Positions 16,837 to 24,884 of a DNA stretch of 64,000 bases are shown piece after piece. The notes beneath the pieces were generated by a model. That model did not search any database, was not told the DNA's origin, and was given only the letters and a program-made list of their open reading frames with translations. A program made the position numbers and the translations under genes. Position 1 is the first letter of the stretch. Every line of letters begins with the position of its first letter. The stretch comes from Kordiimonas aestuarii (GTDB lineage: Bacteria > Pseudomonadota > Alphaproteobacteria > Sphingomonadales > Kordiimonadaceae), in NCBI RefSeq assembly GCF_025574465.1, contig NZ_JAOBPP010000021.1, positions 310,001 through 374,000 of the forward strand. The letters run 5' to 3'.

Positions 16837-16900
16837 CCGCCTTCCTCTAGCGGCTATCATCCAACATCACCGCGTGGGCAAACCCCTCACGCGAAGGCGG
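16837..16900. repeat. Interrupted inverted repeat downstream of the XRE remnant
   Basis: CCGCCTTC (16837-16844) pairs with GAAGGCGG (16893-16900). Inside it CGCGTG (16871-16876) pairs with CACGCG (16888-16893). It is a compact folded element of unknown type, possibly an old element end. No gene overlaps it. Confidence 0.45.
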
Positions 16901-16914
16901 AGCCTATGGCAACG

Positions 16915-17325
16915 CTAAATAACTGTCGGCGGAACGACAAATGTATGACGAATGAAGCTCTTAACCTTTTCTGGGTTATATCGCTGAACCGCGGACAATG
17001 GAATATTTGTCACACCCTCATTAGCTCTGAGAGACCGCAACATACGGTGCATATAGAGGAGAAGGTGTTGTTTATCGTCATAACCAAGGCGCTTCGCTCG
17101 ATGCAGCGCTTCTGAAGCTCGGCGAAGATATTGAGCGCACTGCACATGGTTGTCCTGTGCATAAAATGTATATGCAATCAACAAACTTTCCGTGCAAATC
17201 AAAGGGCGCAGCTTCTGTATCCTAAGTAGGTTTTCTCTACATTTCGCCAGTTCATTCCTCGACACAGCACGAAGTGCCTTAAAGCGCCACACACGCACCA
17301 TAAAAGCTGCTTTAAAACTTAACAT
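16915..17325 (-). CDS. Hypothetical helical protein in an immunity-gene position
   Basis: This is a 136-residue cytosolic protein without recognised domains. It is Arg/Leu-rich and predicted helical, with a TPR-like stretch (LLIAYTFYAQDNHVQCAQYLRRASEALHRAKRLG). It begins 19 bases after the stop of a truncated toxin-like tip (17345-17457). GTGGTGA serves as a possible ribosome site. Base composition is AT-richer than the flanks. In RHS and CDI loci the gene directly after the toxin tip is the cognate immunity protein, so that role is inferred from position only. Confidence 0.5.
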   Translation of the reverse strand: MLSFKAAFMVRVWRFKALRAVSRNELAKCRENLLRIQKLRPLICTESLLIAYTFYAQDNHVQCAQYLRRASEALHRAKRLGYDDKQHLLLYMHRMLRSLRANEGVTNIPLSAVQRYNPEKVKSFIRHTFVVPPTVI

Positions 17326-17344
17326 GACTAATCACCACAGGCGT

Positions 17345-17457
17345 TTAACCTCCCCATCCATCAAATAGTGATGCGATATTATCCCAGATCGTTGGCTGAG
17401 GAGGAGGTATATCATTAGTAGCTCGGCCAACGTTATTCGTTGCATTTTTGAGCTGAG
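17345..17457 (-). pseudogene. Truncated C-terminal tip of a possible RHS-type toxin cassette
   Basis: About 37 codons survive, ending DNIASLFDGWGG and TAA at 17345. The visible start (PQLKNATNNVGRATNDIPPP) runs directly into the left inverted end of the transposase element, which has cut off everything upstream. The segment is low in G+C and Asn/Pro-rich. It has no recognised fold. It is called toxin-like only because it immediately precedes a small immunity-sized gene and lies downstream of an RHS end in the same orientation. Confidence 0.4.
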
Positions 17458-17477
17458 GAAATTCTGGGGACAGTATA

Positions 17478-18126
17478 CTATTTATCATCACTGACAGCCC
17501 TCTTGGGGCGCCCCGGCCGTTGGGCGGCGAGGCGTCTGCCCTCTTGCTTTTCCAAGTGTTCAACCCAGGCAGCAGCGCCAAGTGGCCTGCCTGTGCGCGC
17601 GTGCATTTGCAGGCGCTTCATTTCCGCGTTCTCCACGCCACCCTGCAGCAACGCCGCCCAATCCGGCACCTCCTCTAGCAAGGGGGCAACCTTCACAAGC
17701 GCATCATCTTTGCCCTCAAGATGCGCCCGGGCGCTTGACCATACCCGCCCGCACCGGGTTCAGCTCCACATACCGCGCGCAGGCAACCAGATGCTGCTCG
17801 TCCATCACAAAAGACGCAAAACGCTCCTGCCACAGATGGCCGCGCGCGCCTTCCCGGAAATTGATCATGCGGGTATAGCGACGGTGCGCTTCACCGAGCA
17901 CGGCACGCAAGCCATCTTTATGGCAAGGCACCATGATCAAATGCACATGGTTCGGCATCAGGCAATATCCCCACACCTCGGTGCCTGCTTTTTTGCAAGC
18001 CTCAGACACAAGGGCCAGATAGTCCGAATAATCGCTGTCCTGCATGAAGGTTGCCATACGCCGCACCCCACGCTGCGTTACGTGATGCGCATACCCCGGA
18101 ACCACCAATCTTGCCATACGAGCCAT
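17478..18126 (-). pseudogene. Frameshifted REP-associated tyrosine transposase
   Basis: Frame 1 (17716-18126) encodes residues 1-136. It begins MARMARLVVPGYAHHVTQRG and contains the HUH metal motif in PNHVHLIM (H60, H62), then GHLWQERF and YVELNPVRAGMVKRP. It then hits a stop. Frame 2 (17478 to about 17735) resumes with SARAHLEGKDDALVKVAPLL and continues to the normal C-terminus. Intact relatives carry roughly GAYRWS between these parts, so a small deletion at a GCGCCCGGGCGC-like repeat removed those codons and shifted the frame. Y1/HUH transposases of this kind act on REP palindromes. The gene is probably inactive. Confidence 0.85.
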
Positions 18127-18187
18127 AAAAGGAAACCAGGAAACAAAGACCGGGACGTCAATAACAGTATACTGTCCCCGGAATTTC
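18090..18187 (+). repeat. 98-bp direct repeat, copy 2
   Basis: This is the intact context of the repeat. It spans the first 13 transposase codons, the untranslated leader and the right inverted end. Its partner is 16609-16706. Confidence 0.9.
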
Positions 18188-18197
18188 CTTGATTTTA

Positions 18198-18662
18198 CTA
18201 TTTTTGAATTTGATATAAAGTGTCATAAGTACGTTCGCCAAGCCGAATCCTAATAACACCACCCGCTCCTGTATCTACCGGGTATTCTCCTAAAGAAGCC
18301 TGAGCTATTGATCCTTCAGAATTATCGATATCCACTAGTTTCTTCGGACCCAAAAAAGTCGATAAAACTGGTCTAGTCTGCAAAAAAATACTACCGTCGG
18401 TGCTTTGGTATAACTCATATTGTCCTCTTCCAATCACCTGCTCATGCTCAACGATAAAAGAAGAGTTCTCAAACGAGATACGTATTTTCTTGTCTTTCTG
18501 GTACTCGTAAACTCCGGAAAAATCTTCTATTATCTCTGTTGAGCTAGTCCCACATCCCGCCAAAACAGCAATCCCAAACAATAGCAACAGTAAAAACTGG
18601 GCGCTAGATATCCTGTCTTTGGCCTCAAGGAGATCGCTTTTTTTACGTTGCCATATCAGCAT
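18198..18662 (-). CDS. Small lipoprotein, possible immunity protein
   Basis: The product is 154 residues. A long basic N-region (MLIWQRKKSDLLEAKD) is followed by a hydrophobic core LLLLLFGIAVLAGC with the lipobox Cys at residue 37, so it is lipid-anchored in the periplasm. The mature part is beta-rich (FSGVYEYQKDKKIRISFENSS, GQYELYQSTDGSIFLQT) and resembles no family I know. It lies 89 bases downstream of the RHS-type C-terminal fragment, and its codons are AT-rich compared with housekeeping genes here. Lipoprotein immunity proteins are known for periplasm-acting toxins, so this is a reasonable inference. Confidence 0.6.
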   Translation of the reverse strand: MLIWQRKKSDLLEAKDRISSAQFLLLLLFGIAVLAGCGTSSTEIIEDFSGVYEYQKDKKIRISFENSSFIVEHEQVIGRGQYELYQSTDGSIFLQTRPVLSTFLGPKKLVDIDNSEGSIAQASLGEYPVDTGAGGVIRIRLGERTYDTLYQIQK

Positions 18663-18751
18663 ATACTTAATCTCGCCTTCTATGTGCTTGCTAGCTGCCT
18701 ATTTTTAAATTTAGTTTTAACAGCGTTACATTGATAAATGTGTTGAATACC

Positions 18752-19426
18752 CTAGCAGACCGATCCCGTACCAACATTGCCAATACGCGTACCCCCCGAA
18801 CTACAGGTATCAAATTCTACAGTACTTTTTGCTGCGTCCGTACCATCCTTCTTCTGTTGCTCAGGTAGAATGTAGCTGAATGTCACCGAAACATATGAGT
18901 TACGTCCGGGACCCTCAACCTCACTATCAACCTCTTCCAACGCTTTTGCCAAGTCCTCCAGCCCAATCATGTCTGCAAAATTGCTCCCCGATAGTGAAGA
19001 TAGTGACAGCTGATTGGTAATCGTGATTGTCGCTACACCGTCGGAAATCTGATAGAAAGCCATTGAAGACCCAGTCATTTGGTCAAACGAATTGAGAGTA
19101 GTAAGTCCCTCAACTAAATGCATATTAAGGTATTTTGCACCTGAACTCAGGCCTTGGGATTGCAATACGGACGCAAATGCGATCGCCTTTTTCCCTATCA
19201 ACCCAGAGGCTGCCAATTGGGACATTTTTGAACCTGTACCATGATGGGCAACTCGCGCCTGTGTACCAAGGAAAAATTTTACCGCTGTTTGAAACGGTGT
19301 CCCACCTTGCGTCTTCACGTCAAATGGATTCCAAGATGGAGTATCGGCAAGCCCCTGTGGATCCTTCATATTCACGGGATCATTGTTAGTATAGGCGCGT
19401 TGGTTTTTGTGTGTCTCGTCCCCTCG
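18752..19426 (-). pseudogene. RHS core end plus variable C-terminal region (5' truncated)
   Basis: The frame is open from 19426 down to 18752, 224 codons. It begins RGDETHKNQRAYTNNDPVNM and continues KDPQGLADTPSWNPFD. YxNNDPVNxxDPxGL is the hallmark junction closing an RHS core and starting the variable toxin region. A TGA at 19427-19429 and a frame slip cut the core off: an adjacent frame reads RYDEGTR, like the core's RYYDxxTGR. The ~200-residue variable part has HHGTGSKMSQLAASGLIG, then a beta-rich half ending SSGGTRIGNVGTGSVC. I recognise no toxin fold. A GTG at 19375 is open but is probably not a true start. Confidence 0.65.
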
Positions 19427-19437
19427 TCATAGCGATA

Positions 19438-19471
19438 CCCCCGGCCATATGACCGAGGGTTCTGTTTTTTT
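19438..19471 (+). terminator. Plus-strand terminator-like hairpin
   Basis: An imperfect CCCCCGGCC/GACCGAGGG stem is followed by TTCTGTTTTTTT. No plus-strand gene reaches it. The S9 peptidase gene ends just to its right on the minus strand, where no U-run follows the stem. It may be a leftover of a lost gene or a partial bidirectional stop. Confidence 0.4.
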
Positions 19472-19476
19472 GGGCC

Positions 19477-21564
19477 TCAGTTGTCGCCCCTGTCGCTTTC
19501 AGCGCCTTCGCCGTCTTTGCCTGCCTCAGGCGCGTGGCCCTTGAACCAGGCGACAATGTTGCCGATTTTCTGGATGAGGTTGCTGGGTTTGGATGCAATG
19601 CCGTGGCCCGAAGCCGGGATGCGCACCATCACGCTGTCGACACCCTGCAGCTTGAGCGCCTGATAGTATTGCTCCGTCTCTGACATGGGCGTGCGGTAAT
19701 CCACCTCACCGGTGAGCAGCATGGTGGGCGTTTTCACGTTGCCAACAAGCGATAGCGGCGAGCGCTTCCAGTAATGCTCCACCGCGTTCCACGGCATGTC
19801 CGGGAACCAGTATTTGGTGAAGAAGGGGCTGAAATCGGCCGTCAGCACGAAGCTGATCCAGTTGATCACCGGCTTGGCGACAACGGCCGCGCGGAAACGG
19901 TCTGTCTTGCCGATGATCCATGCCGTCAGCACCCCGCCGCCGGACCCGCCGGTGACATAGAGCTCGTCCGTGTTCACATTACCGCGCGCGATGACGGTGT
20001 CGACCGCGTCCATCAGGTCGTCATAGTCGTTTGACGGATAGTTGTGGTGGATGGTGTTGGCAAAATCATTCCCGTATGACGTGCTGCCGCGCGGGTTGCC
20101 GTATACCACCATGTAGCCTTTGGCGGCGTACATCTGGATTTCAGATGAGAAGTGCGGGCCATAAGCCGTGTGGGGGCCGCCGTGGATCTCAAGGATCAGC
20201 GGGTATTTCTTGCTTGCGTCGAAGTCCGCCGGTTTGACCAGCCAGAACTGCAGCGCGCGGTTATCCACGCTTGAATTCAGGCGCACCTCCTCCACACTGG
20301 CCATTTTTTTGTGGCCCAGCACGTCGCTGTTGAGGTCTGTGATGGCGGTCACCTTGCCGATGCGGTTCACCACCGCGAGGTCGGCGGGCCGGTCGGGCCG
20401 CGAGAGGGTGAAAACAAGGTTGCCGTCTTTCGAGACGCGGAAATCACCGGAGCTATAGGGCCGACCAAGCGTGGTGCCGCCCAGCTTGTCGGTGAGGATA
20501 CGCCCGCTGCCCGACAGGCTGACATAGGCCACATGGGTTTTGCCGTCATTGTCGTAGCTATAGTAAAGGCCCTTGCCGTCCGGCGCCCACTGGAAATCGC
20601 TCACGCTGCGGTCCAGCTCAGGCGTCAGGTCTTTTTTGCCGGTGCCGTCCACGTCCATCACGCTCAGGACCGAAATCTGGTTCGACAGCTTCTGGTCCGC
20701 ATAACCAAGATAGGCGATGCGCTTGCCGTCGGGCGAGATTTCCGGGTTGGCGTCCGGGCCGTCACGGTCGGTCAGTGCGGTATAGGCACCGGTTTCCACG
20801 TCCACGCGGTACACTTCGCTGTTCACCGGGTTTAGCTGCCAGTCCGCATTGCGGTTGGCCGACAGAATGAGGCCTGTGCCGTCTGCGGTCCAGCTGATGG
20901 GGCCACCGTGGTTGAACTCGCCTGCGGTGACCTGGCGCGGGGTGCCGCCGTCTGCCGGTACGGTAAACACATGGGTGAAGCCGCGCGGCAGGTACCCGGC
21001 GCCGTCCGCCCTGTAGGTGACGCGGTCCACCACTTTGGCGGGGCCTGCCCAGTTGGCGCCCTCAGGCTTTTTCGGCAGGCTGAAAAGCGGTTTGGCACTG
21101 GTGGGCACAAACATGGTGAAGGCGATGGTCTTGCCGTCCGGCGACCATGCCAATGAGCCGGGGCCGTACTGAAGGTCTGTCACGCGGGCGGTGTCGCCGC
21201 CCTCGGTCCAGCGCACATAAATCTGGGATTTTCCCTCCACCGCTGACACATAGGCCATGCGGTCACCACTGGGTGAGAAACGCGGCATGCGGTAGCTGGC
21301 CTTGCCCGACAACACCGGCCGGTGGCCGCTGCCGTCCAGCGCCACGCGCCAGATATTGGTGCGGGTGCTGTCGCTCATGATATCCATGGAGCGGCGCTCA
21401 TACACCACGGCCTTGCCGTCCGGCGTGATGCGCGCACCCGTAGCATATTCCAGGTTGAAAATGTCTTCATAATCGAAGGTTTTGGTCGCCGCTTCGTCAG
21501 CAAGCGCCCCGTGCCCGGCGGTCGCCGCCAGCAGCGCGCCAAGGCAGAAAGCCTTTATCCTCAT
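19477..21564 (-). CDS. Exported S9-family prolyl oligopeptidase-type peptidase
   Basis: This is a 695-residue protein with a signal peptide (1-22, ending GALADE). Residues ~35-420 form a WD/beta-propeller with repeated SPDGK and SPSGD blades. Residues ~440-680 are an alpha/beta-hydrolase. The triad is visible: Ser541 in TGGSGGG, Asp622 in TGEVDYRTPM and His654 in ASGHGI. The usual GGSYGG elbow is GGSGGG here, a mild variation. The oxyanion segment HGGPHTAYG fits acylaminoacyl-peptidase/DPP relatives. It should cleave short peptides in the periplasm, feeding amino acid uptake. The Asp/Glu-rich tail after residue 680 is extra. Confidence 0.9.
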   Translation of the reverse strand: MRIKAFCLGALLAATAGHGALADEAATKTFDYEDIFNLEYATGARITPDGKAVVYERRSMDIMSDSTRTNIWRVALDGSGHRPVLSGKASYRMPRFSPSGDRMAYVSAVEGKSQIYVRWTEGGDTARVTDLQYGPGSLAWSPDGKTIAFTMFVPTSAKPLFSLPKKPEGANWAGPAKVVDRVTYRADGAGYLPRGFTHVFTVPADGGTPRQVTAGEFNHGGPISWTADGTGLILSANRNADWQLNPVNSEVYRVDVETGAYTALTDRDGPDANPEISPDGKRIAYLGYADQKLSNQISVLSVMDVDGTGKKDLTPELDRSVSDFQWAPDGKGLYYSYDNDGKTHVAYVSLSGSGRILTDKLGGTTLGRPYSSGDFRVSKDGNLVFTLSRPDRPADLAVVNRIGKVTAITDLNSDVLGHKKMASVEEVRLNSSVDNRALQFWLVKPADFDASKKYPLILEIHGGPHTAYGPHFSSEIQMYAAKGYMVVYGNPRGSTSYGNDFANTIHHNYPSNDYDDLMDAVDTVIARGNVNTDELYVTGGSGGGVLTAWIIGKTDRFRAAVVAKPVINWISFVLTADFSPFFTKYWFPDMPWNAVEHYWKRSPLSLVGNVKTPTMLLTGEVDYRTPMSETEQYYQALKLQGVDSVMVRIPASGHGIASKPSNLIQKIGNIVAWFKGHAPEAGKDGEGAESDRGDN

Positions 21565-21784
21565 GATGTTCCCTCATTTTTAGCCCACCCCACTGTGGTG
21601 AGCGGAGGGTAGCACCCCGCGCCGCGCATGCAAAGCCACAGTTAAAATGTAATCCTGTGCTTGCAAAGTTGTACATTTTTTTTACCTTTGCGCTTTAATG
21701 ATGGCATTCACGGGGGCCAGCCTTATACATTCATATAGGGCCTGTTCAAAATTTACCGGGCCTCGCCAAACATGCAGGAAACTT

Positions 21785-23398
21785 ATGTCCGGATCGATTG
21801 ACGACATCAAAAAAGAGCGCGAGCGGTTTGTCGCGTTTGCCTTCGCCGCGGCCGAGCTCTTTTTCGAGATCGACGCGAAGGGCAAGGTCGTCTTCGAGGG
21901 GGGCGCCGTGGACCGAATCGGCGCCAAGCCGGGCAGTAGCCTGATCGGCGATAATATCTATGACCATATTGACCCTGATGACCGGGACGTCTTCTCGGCC
22001 CTGTTGGTACATCTTGAGCACAAGGGCCGTATCGGGCCGATCCCGGTACGCTTTACCGCCGGCCAGGGGCGCGGCCTTGCACTGCGGCTCTTTGCGCTGA
22101 GGATGCCGGCGGAAGCCGACCGAATCTTCCTTGCACTGCGCGCGGCACCGCTTGGGACCAGTGGGTCAAGCGACGTTTCCATCAGCGCCGAGACCGGGCT
22201 TATGACGCGCGAGAGTTTCATGAAGCTCGCCGGTGAAACCATGCGCGACAACCCGGCGGGCAATAACCTTTACATGACCGCAGTCGAAGTTGACGGGATC
22301 GAGGAAGCAAAGAAAAAATTCGGCCCGCAGTATATGCGCACGTTGCTTAAACAGGTGGCCGCGCATCTCAAGACCTTGTCGGTGGATGGAGAGATCGCCG
22401 GGCAGATCGACGACCGGCATTTTGCCTTCCTGCACCGCGCCAAGGGCGACGGCAAACAGCTGGAAGCCACCCTGGCGAAAGTGGATGACAAAGTTAAGCT
22501 GAAAGCCGCCTATTCAACCCTGGCGTCGGATTTTGACGATGTGTCGGAAGACCAGATATTGCGCACGCTTTCATATGTGCTGAACCAGTTCTGCGCCGCC
22601 AAGGGCAAAGTGGATTTCGAATCGCTCTCTTCCGCATATGAGGACATGGCGGGCGATGCCCAGCGCCGCGTGGTGCAGATGCGCAACATGATCGAAACCG
22701 GCAGCTTTAACATCGCCTTCCAGCCCGTTGTCTCGCTCTCCAACGGAGATATCCACCATAATGAGGTGTTGAGCCGCTTTGATGAGCGCATGGGGGACAG
22801 CACGCCTCTGGAGGTCATCCGCTTTGCCGAGGAAGTGGGCATCATCGAGGAGTTTGACATCGCCATCAGCAAAAAGGCGATCGACTATGTGCGCAAGATG
22901 AAAAAGCTGGGCACGCCGCTCACGCTCGCCGTCAATCTCTCAGGCCGCACCATTGAAAGCGACCGCTACCTCGCCGCGTTGATGGACGTCTTCCAGGGCG
23001 CCAAGGATGTCTCCCGCTCTATTCTCCTTGAGCTGACGGAAACCGCCGCCATCACCAAGCTCGAAAAAGCCGAGGCGGTATTTAATGACCTCAAAGCACT
23101 CGACTATCGCATATGTCTTGATGATTTTGGCGCGGGCGCCGCGGGCTACCAGTATCTGCGTGCCTTCAATGTGGACTATGTCAAGATTGACGGCGAATAT
23201 GTGCGCGATATGAACAGCCCGGGCTACCGGCCGACATTTTTGCTTTCCATCGTACGACTGTGTGCCGACCTTGGTGTTAAAACCATTGGTGAACATGTGG
23301 AAAACCGCTTCCAGGCTGACTTTCTGCGTTCACTCGGGGTTGACTTTGGCCAGGGCTTCCATTTTGGCAAACCGGACTTTTCCCCCAAAACCAATTAG
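21785..23398 (+). CDS. EAL-domain cyclic-di-GMP phosphodiesterase with degenerate GGDEF
   Basis: The protein has 537 residues. ATG at 21785 follows AGGAAA; the frame from 21698 adds 29 unlikely residues. Residues ~15-125 look PAS-like. Residues ~130-270 are GGDEF-shaped, but the signature is replaced by AGQIDDRHFAF, so no cyclase activity is expected. The EAL domain spans ~295-530. EVL (327-329) replaces EAL, yet the metal and catalytic residues remain: E327, N384, E416, D446/D447 in LDDFGAG, K467 and E503. It probably hydrolyses c-di-GMP, with PAS or the dead GGDEF as sensor. No TM segment. Confidence 0.85.
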   Translation: MSGSIDDIKKERERFVAFAFAAAELFFEIDAKGKVVFEGGAVDRIGAKPGSSLIGDNIYDHIDPDDRDVFSALLVHLEHKGRIGPIPVRFTAGQGRGLALRLFALRMPAEADRIFLALRAAPLGTSGSSDVSISAETGLMTRESFMKLAGETMRDNPAGNNLYMTAVEVDGIEEAKKKFGPQYMRTLLKQVAAHLKTLSVDGEIAGQIDDRHFAFLHRAKGDGKQLEATLAKVDDKVKLKAAYSTLASDFDDVSEDQILRTLSYVLNQFCAAKGKVDFESLSSAYEDMAGDAQRRVVQMRNMIETGSFNIAFQPVVSLSNGDIHHNEVLSRFDERMGDSTPLEVIRFAEEVGIIEEFDIAISKKAIDYVRKMKKLGTPLTLAVNLSGRTIESDRYLAALMDVFQGAKDVSRSILLELTETAAITKLEKAEAVFNDLKALDYRICLDDFGAGAAGYQYLRAFNVDYVKIDGEYVRDMNSPGYRPTFLLSIVRLCADLGVKTIGEHVENRFQADFLRSLGVDFGQGFHFGKPDFSPKTN

Positions 23399-23451
23399 GC
23401 CCGCAATCAATTAGGGTACCCGAAGAGCTACCCGCAAGGCAGGAAATCCGT

Positions 23452-23664
23452 GTGTCCCTTATCCATACATTGATCGGTATGGCACTGTGTGCCGCGCTCT
23501 GGTGGTTCGGCCGAATCAAGGAAAAGCGTCACGTGACCGGGGTGGTGCCGCTCGTGCCACCATTTTACATCCAGTTCATCGCACTGGTCGGCCTGTTTGT
23601 TTTTGCCGCCCATCTTGTGGTGCTGGTCACGGGCATTGACTGGAAGCCCCCCTTCCAGCGTTAG
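23452..23664 (+). CDS. Small two-helix membrane protein
   Basis: It has 70 residues, starts at GTG, and is preceded by AAGGCAGGAAA. TM1 is HTLIGMALCAALWWFG. A short loop IKEKRHVTGVVPLV leads to TM2 (YIQFIALVGLFVFAAHLVVLVTG), and the end is WKPPFQR. It lies 53 bases after the EAL gene on the same strand and may be cotranscribed. I do not recognise a family. Confidence 0.65.
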   Translation: MSLIHTLIGMALCAALWWFGRIKEKRHVTGVVPLVPPFYIQFIALVGLFVFAAHLVVLVTGIDWKPPFQR

Positions 23665-23674
23665 ACCACAGGCC

Positions 23675-24565
23675 TTACTCTGGTGCCGCCACGTCCGAGG
23701 CACCTTCCATATCGGGCATACCAATTGGCTCCGGCGAGCTGACTTCAAACATACGCCAGCCAAACCTGATATAGGTTGTCGCCCAGAAGCGCGACTTGAA
23801 GAACCGGCGCTTGCCGTATTTTCCGCGCGCGATATAGGTTTCAGACGGATGTTTATATAGCTTCCTGCTCAGCTGTTCACTTTCCTTGAGAAGCTGGTCT
23901 TTCACCCTGGAGGAAGCCGAAACGGCATGCTTGGCCATCGGCTTGATGCCCCGGTGGCGCCGCTTTTTACCCTTACGGGTGCGCCACATACGCAGCCAGA
24001 TCACTGCGATCGCGGTCACGACCGCCAGAAGTACCGAAAAAAGACCCAGGACATAAAGCAGGTTAAAGTCATCCCCCAGTTCGAGGCGTTCAACCGTTTC
24101 GTCAAAGGCTTCACCTGCTGTCACCCGGGAATCGGATTCAAGCCGGCCGTCAGCTGCAAAGCTGACGATCAAGCCGTCGCGCCTGTCCAGTGGCGAAACC
24201 ATGCCATTGCCGCCATAAACCGCCACATACCCGTTGGACGCCACGGTTACACCATAAAGCGGATCACCACTGCATTTGGCTTTGACGTCAATCATGTTCG
24301 GACGCGCACTGAACACCTGATAATCGGTCAGGCGTGTACAGCGAAAACGGTAGGCGTTGATCAGTTGTGAGAGCTTGAGTGCAACAGTCGCGGGAGGTGA
24401 ATTACGATTGATGCCGGAAAAAACATCAAGGGCCATTTGGCGCGGATCCTGCTCAAGCGCCAGGATGCCCTGCGCGACCACCGCCTGTGCGGGGAAAACC
24501 GCCAACAGCAAGGCAACTGACAGACCTTTAAGAGCGTTTACAATCCGCAGTGATTTCAAAGCCAT
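23675..24565 (-). CDS. Hypothetical exported, membrane-anchored protein
   Basis: This is a 296-residue protein. A signal peptide (about 1-31, LSVALLLAVFPAQAVVAQ) is followed by a periplasmic domain of ~130 residues with two Cys (FRCTRL, KAKCSG) that could form a disulfide. A TM helix follows (LLYVLGLFSVLLAVVTAIAVIWL). The cytosolic tail is very basic (RMWRTRKGKKRRHRG) and ends acidic. GAGGGTGG precedes the ATG. The layout suggests a transmembrane adaptor or sensor, but I recognise no family. Its stop is 10 bases from the convergent small membrane gene. Confidence 0.65.
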   Translation of the reverse strand: MALKSLRIVNALKGLSVALLLAVFPAQAVVAQGILALEQDPRQMALDVFSGINRNSPPATVALKLSQLINAYRFRCTRLTDYQVFSARPNMIDVKAKCSGDPLYGVTVASNGYVAVYGGNGMVSPLDRRDGLIVSFAADGRLESDSRVTAGEAFDETVERLELGDDFNLLYVLGLFSVLLAVVTAIAVIWLRMWRTRKGKKRRHRGIKPMAKHAVSASSRVKDQLLKESEQLSRKLYKHPSETYIARGKYGKRRFFKSRFWATTYIRFGWRMFEVSSPEPIGMPDMEGASDVAAPE

Positions 24566-24884
24566 ATGCCACCCTCATGTTCCCCCAACCCTATTGAAAT
24601 TCATCTTGCACAGAGTTGCAAGCCTGCTGACACGGATCGGGGAAATTTGGGGGCACATAAAAAAGCGGAACCGCATTTCGGGGGAGGACATGCGGTTCCG
24701 CGCGACACAGTCAGATCAAGGGAGCTATTAGGCTGTATCAGCATCTTTCTTATAGAATGAAGCCTGTTAACAACGGGTAAACGGCGCGAGAAAAAGTGCA
24801 ATTTTCGATGAGTTATCGAAAATTTTTCCGGAAGGGCCGATCCGGTTATATATCAGCCAGGCGCTAAGGCTTTGAAATGGTAAT
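24566..24884. other. Intergenic region with stacked terminators and a possible small RNA
   Basis: No protein gene is convincing here. A strong minus-strand terminator (24659-24701) stops some leftward transcript about 180 bases beyond the lepA terminator. A weaker hairpin, ATTTTCGAT (24801-24809) with ATCGAAAAT (24815-24823) followed by TTTT, faces the plus strand. The 24702-24884 interval could therefore encode a minus-strand small RNA, or the first terminator could simply catch lepA read-through. Confidence 0.35.
24659..24701 (-). terminator. Strong minus-strand intrinsic terminator
   Basis: GCGGAACCGCAT (24665-24676) pairs perfectly over 12 bp with ATGCGGTTCCGC (24690-24701). Read on the minus strand, six T follow. 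No annotated gene ends immediately upstream of it. Confidence 0.85.

Larger units (their letters stand above)
17458..18187 (-). mobile_element. REP-associated tyrosine transposase (RAYT) element
   Basis: This is a 730-bp unit bounded by inverted ends. The left end (17458-17482) and the complement of the right end (18163-18187) both read GAAATTC-Y-GGGGACAGTATACT, with two differences in 25 bases. The only gene inside is a frameshifted transposase on the minus strand, whose stop codon lies within the left end. The right 98 bp recur at 16609-16706. It has separated a toxin-like tip from the lipoprotein gene at 18198. Confidence 0.8.

Noticed and set aside
17345..17581. 78-codon minus-strand frame as an intact gene
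   Set aside because: Its first ~40 codons are the reverse frame of the transposase element. Only the last 37 codons lie outside it and are kept as a truncated tip.
19386..19598. 70-codon minus-strand frame at the end of the S9 peptidase
   Set aside because: It overlaps the peptidase C-terminus in another frame. Only its end preserves RHS-like residues, which are treated under the RHS remnant.
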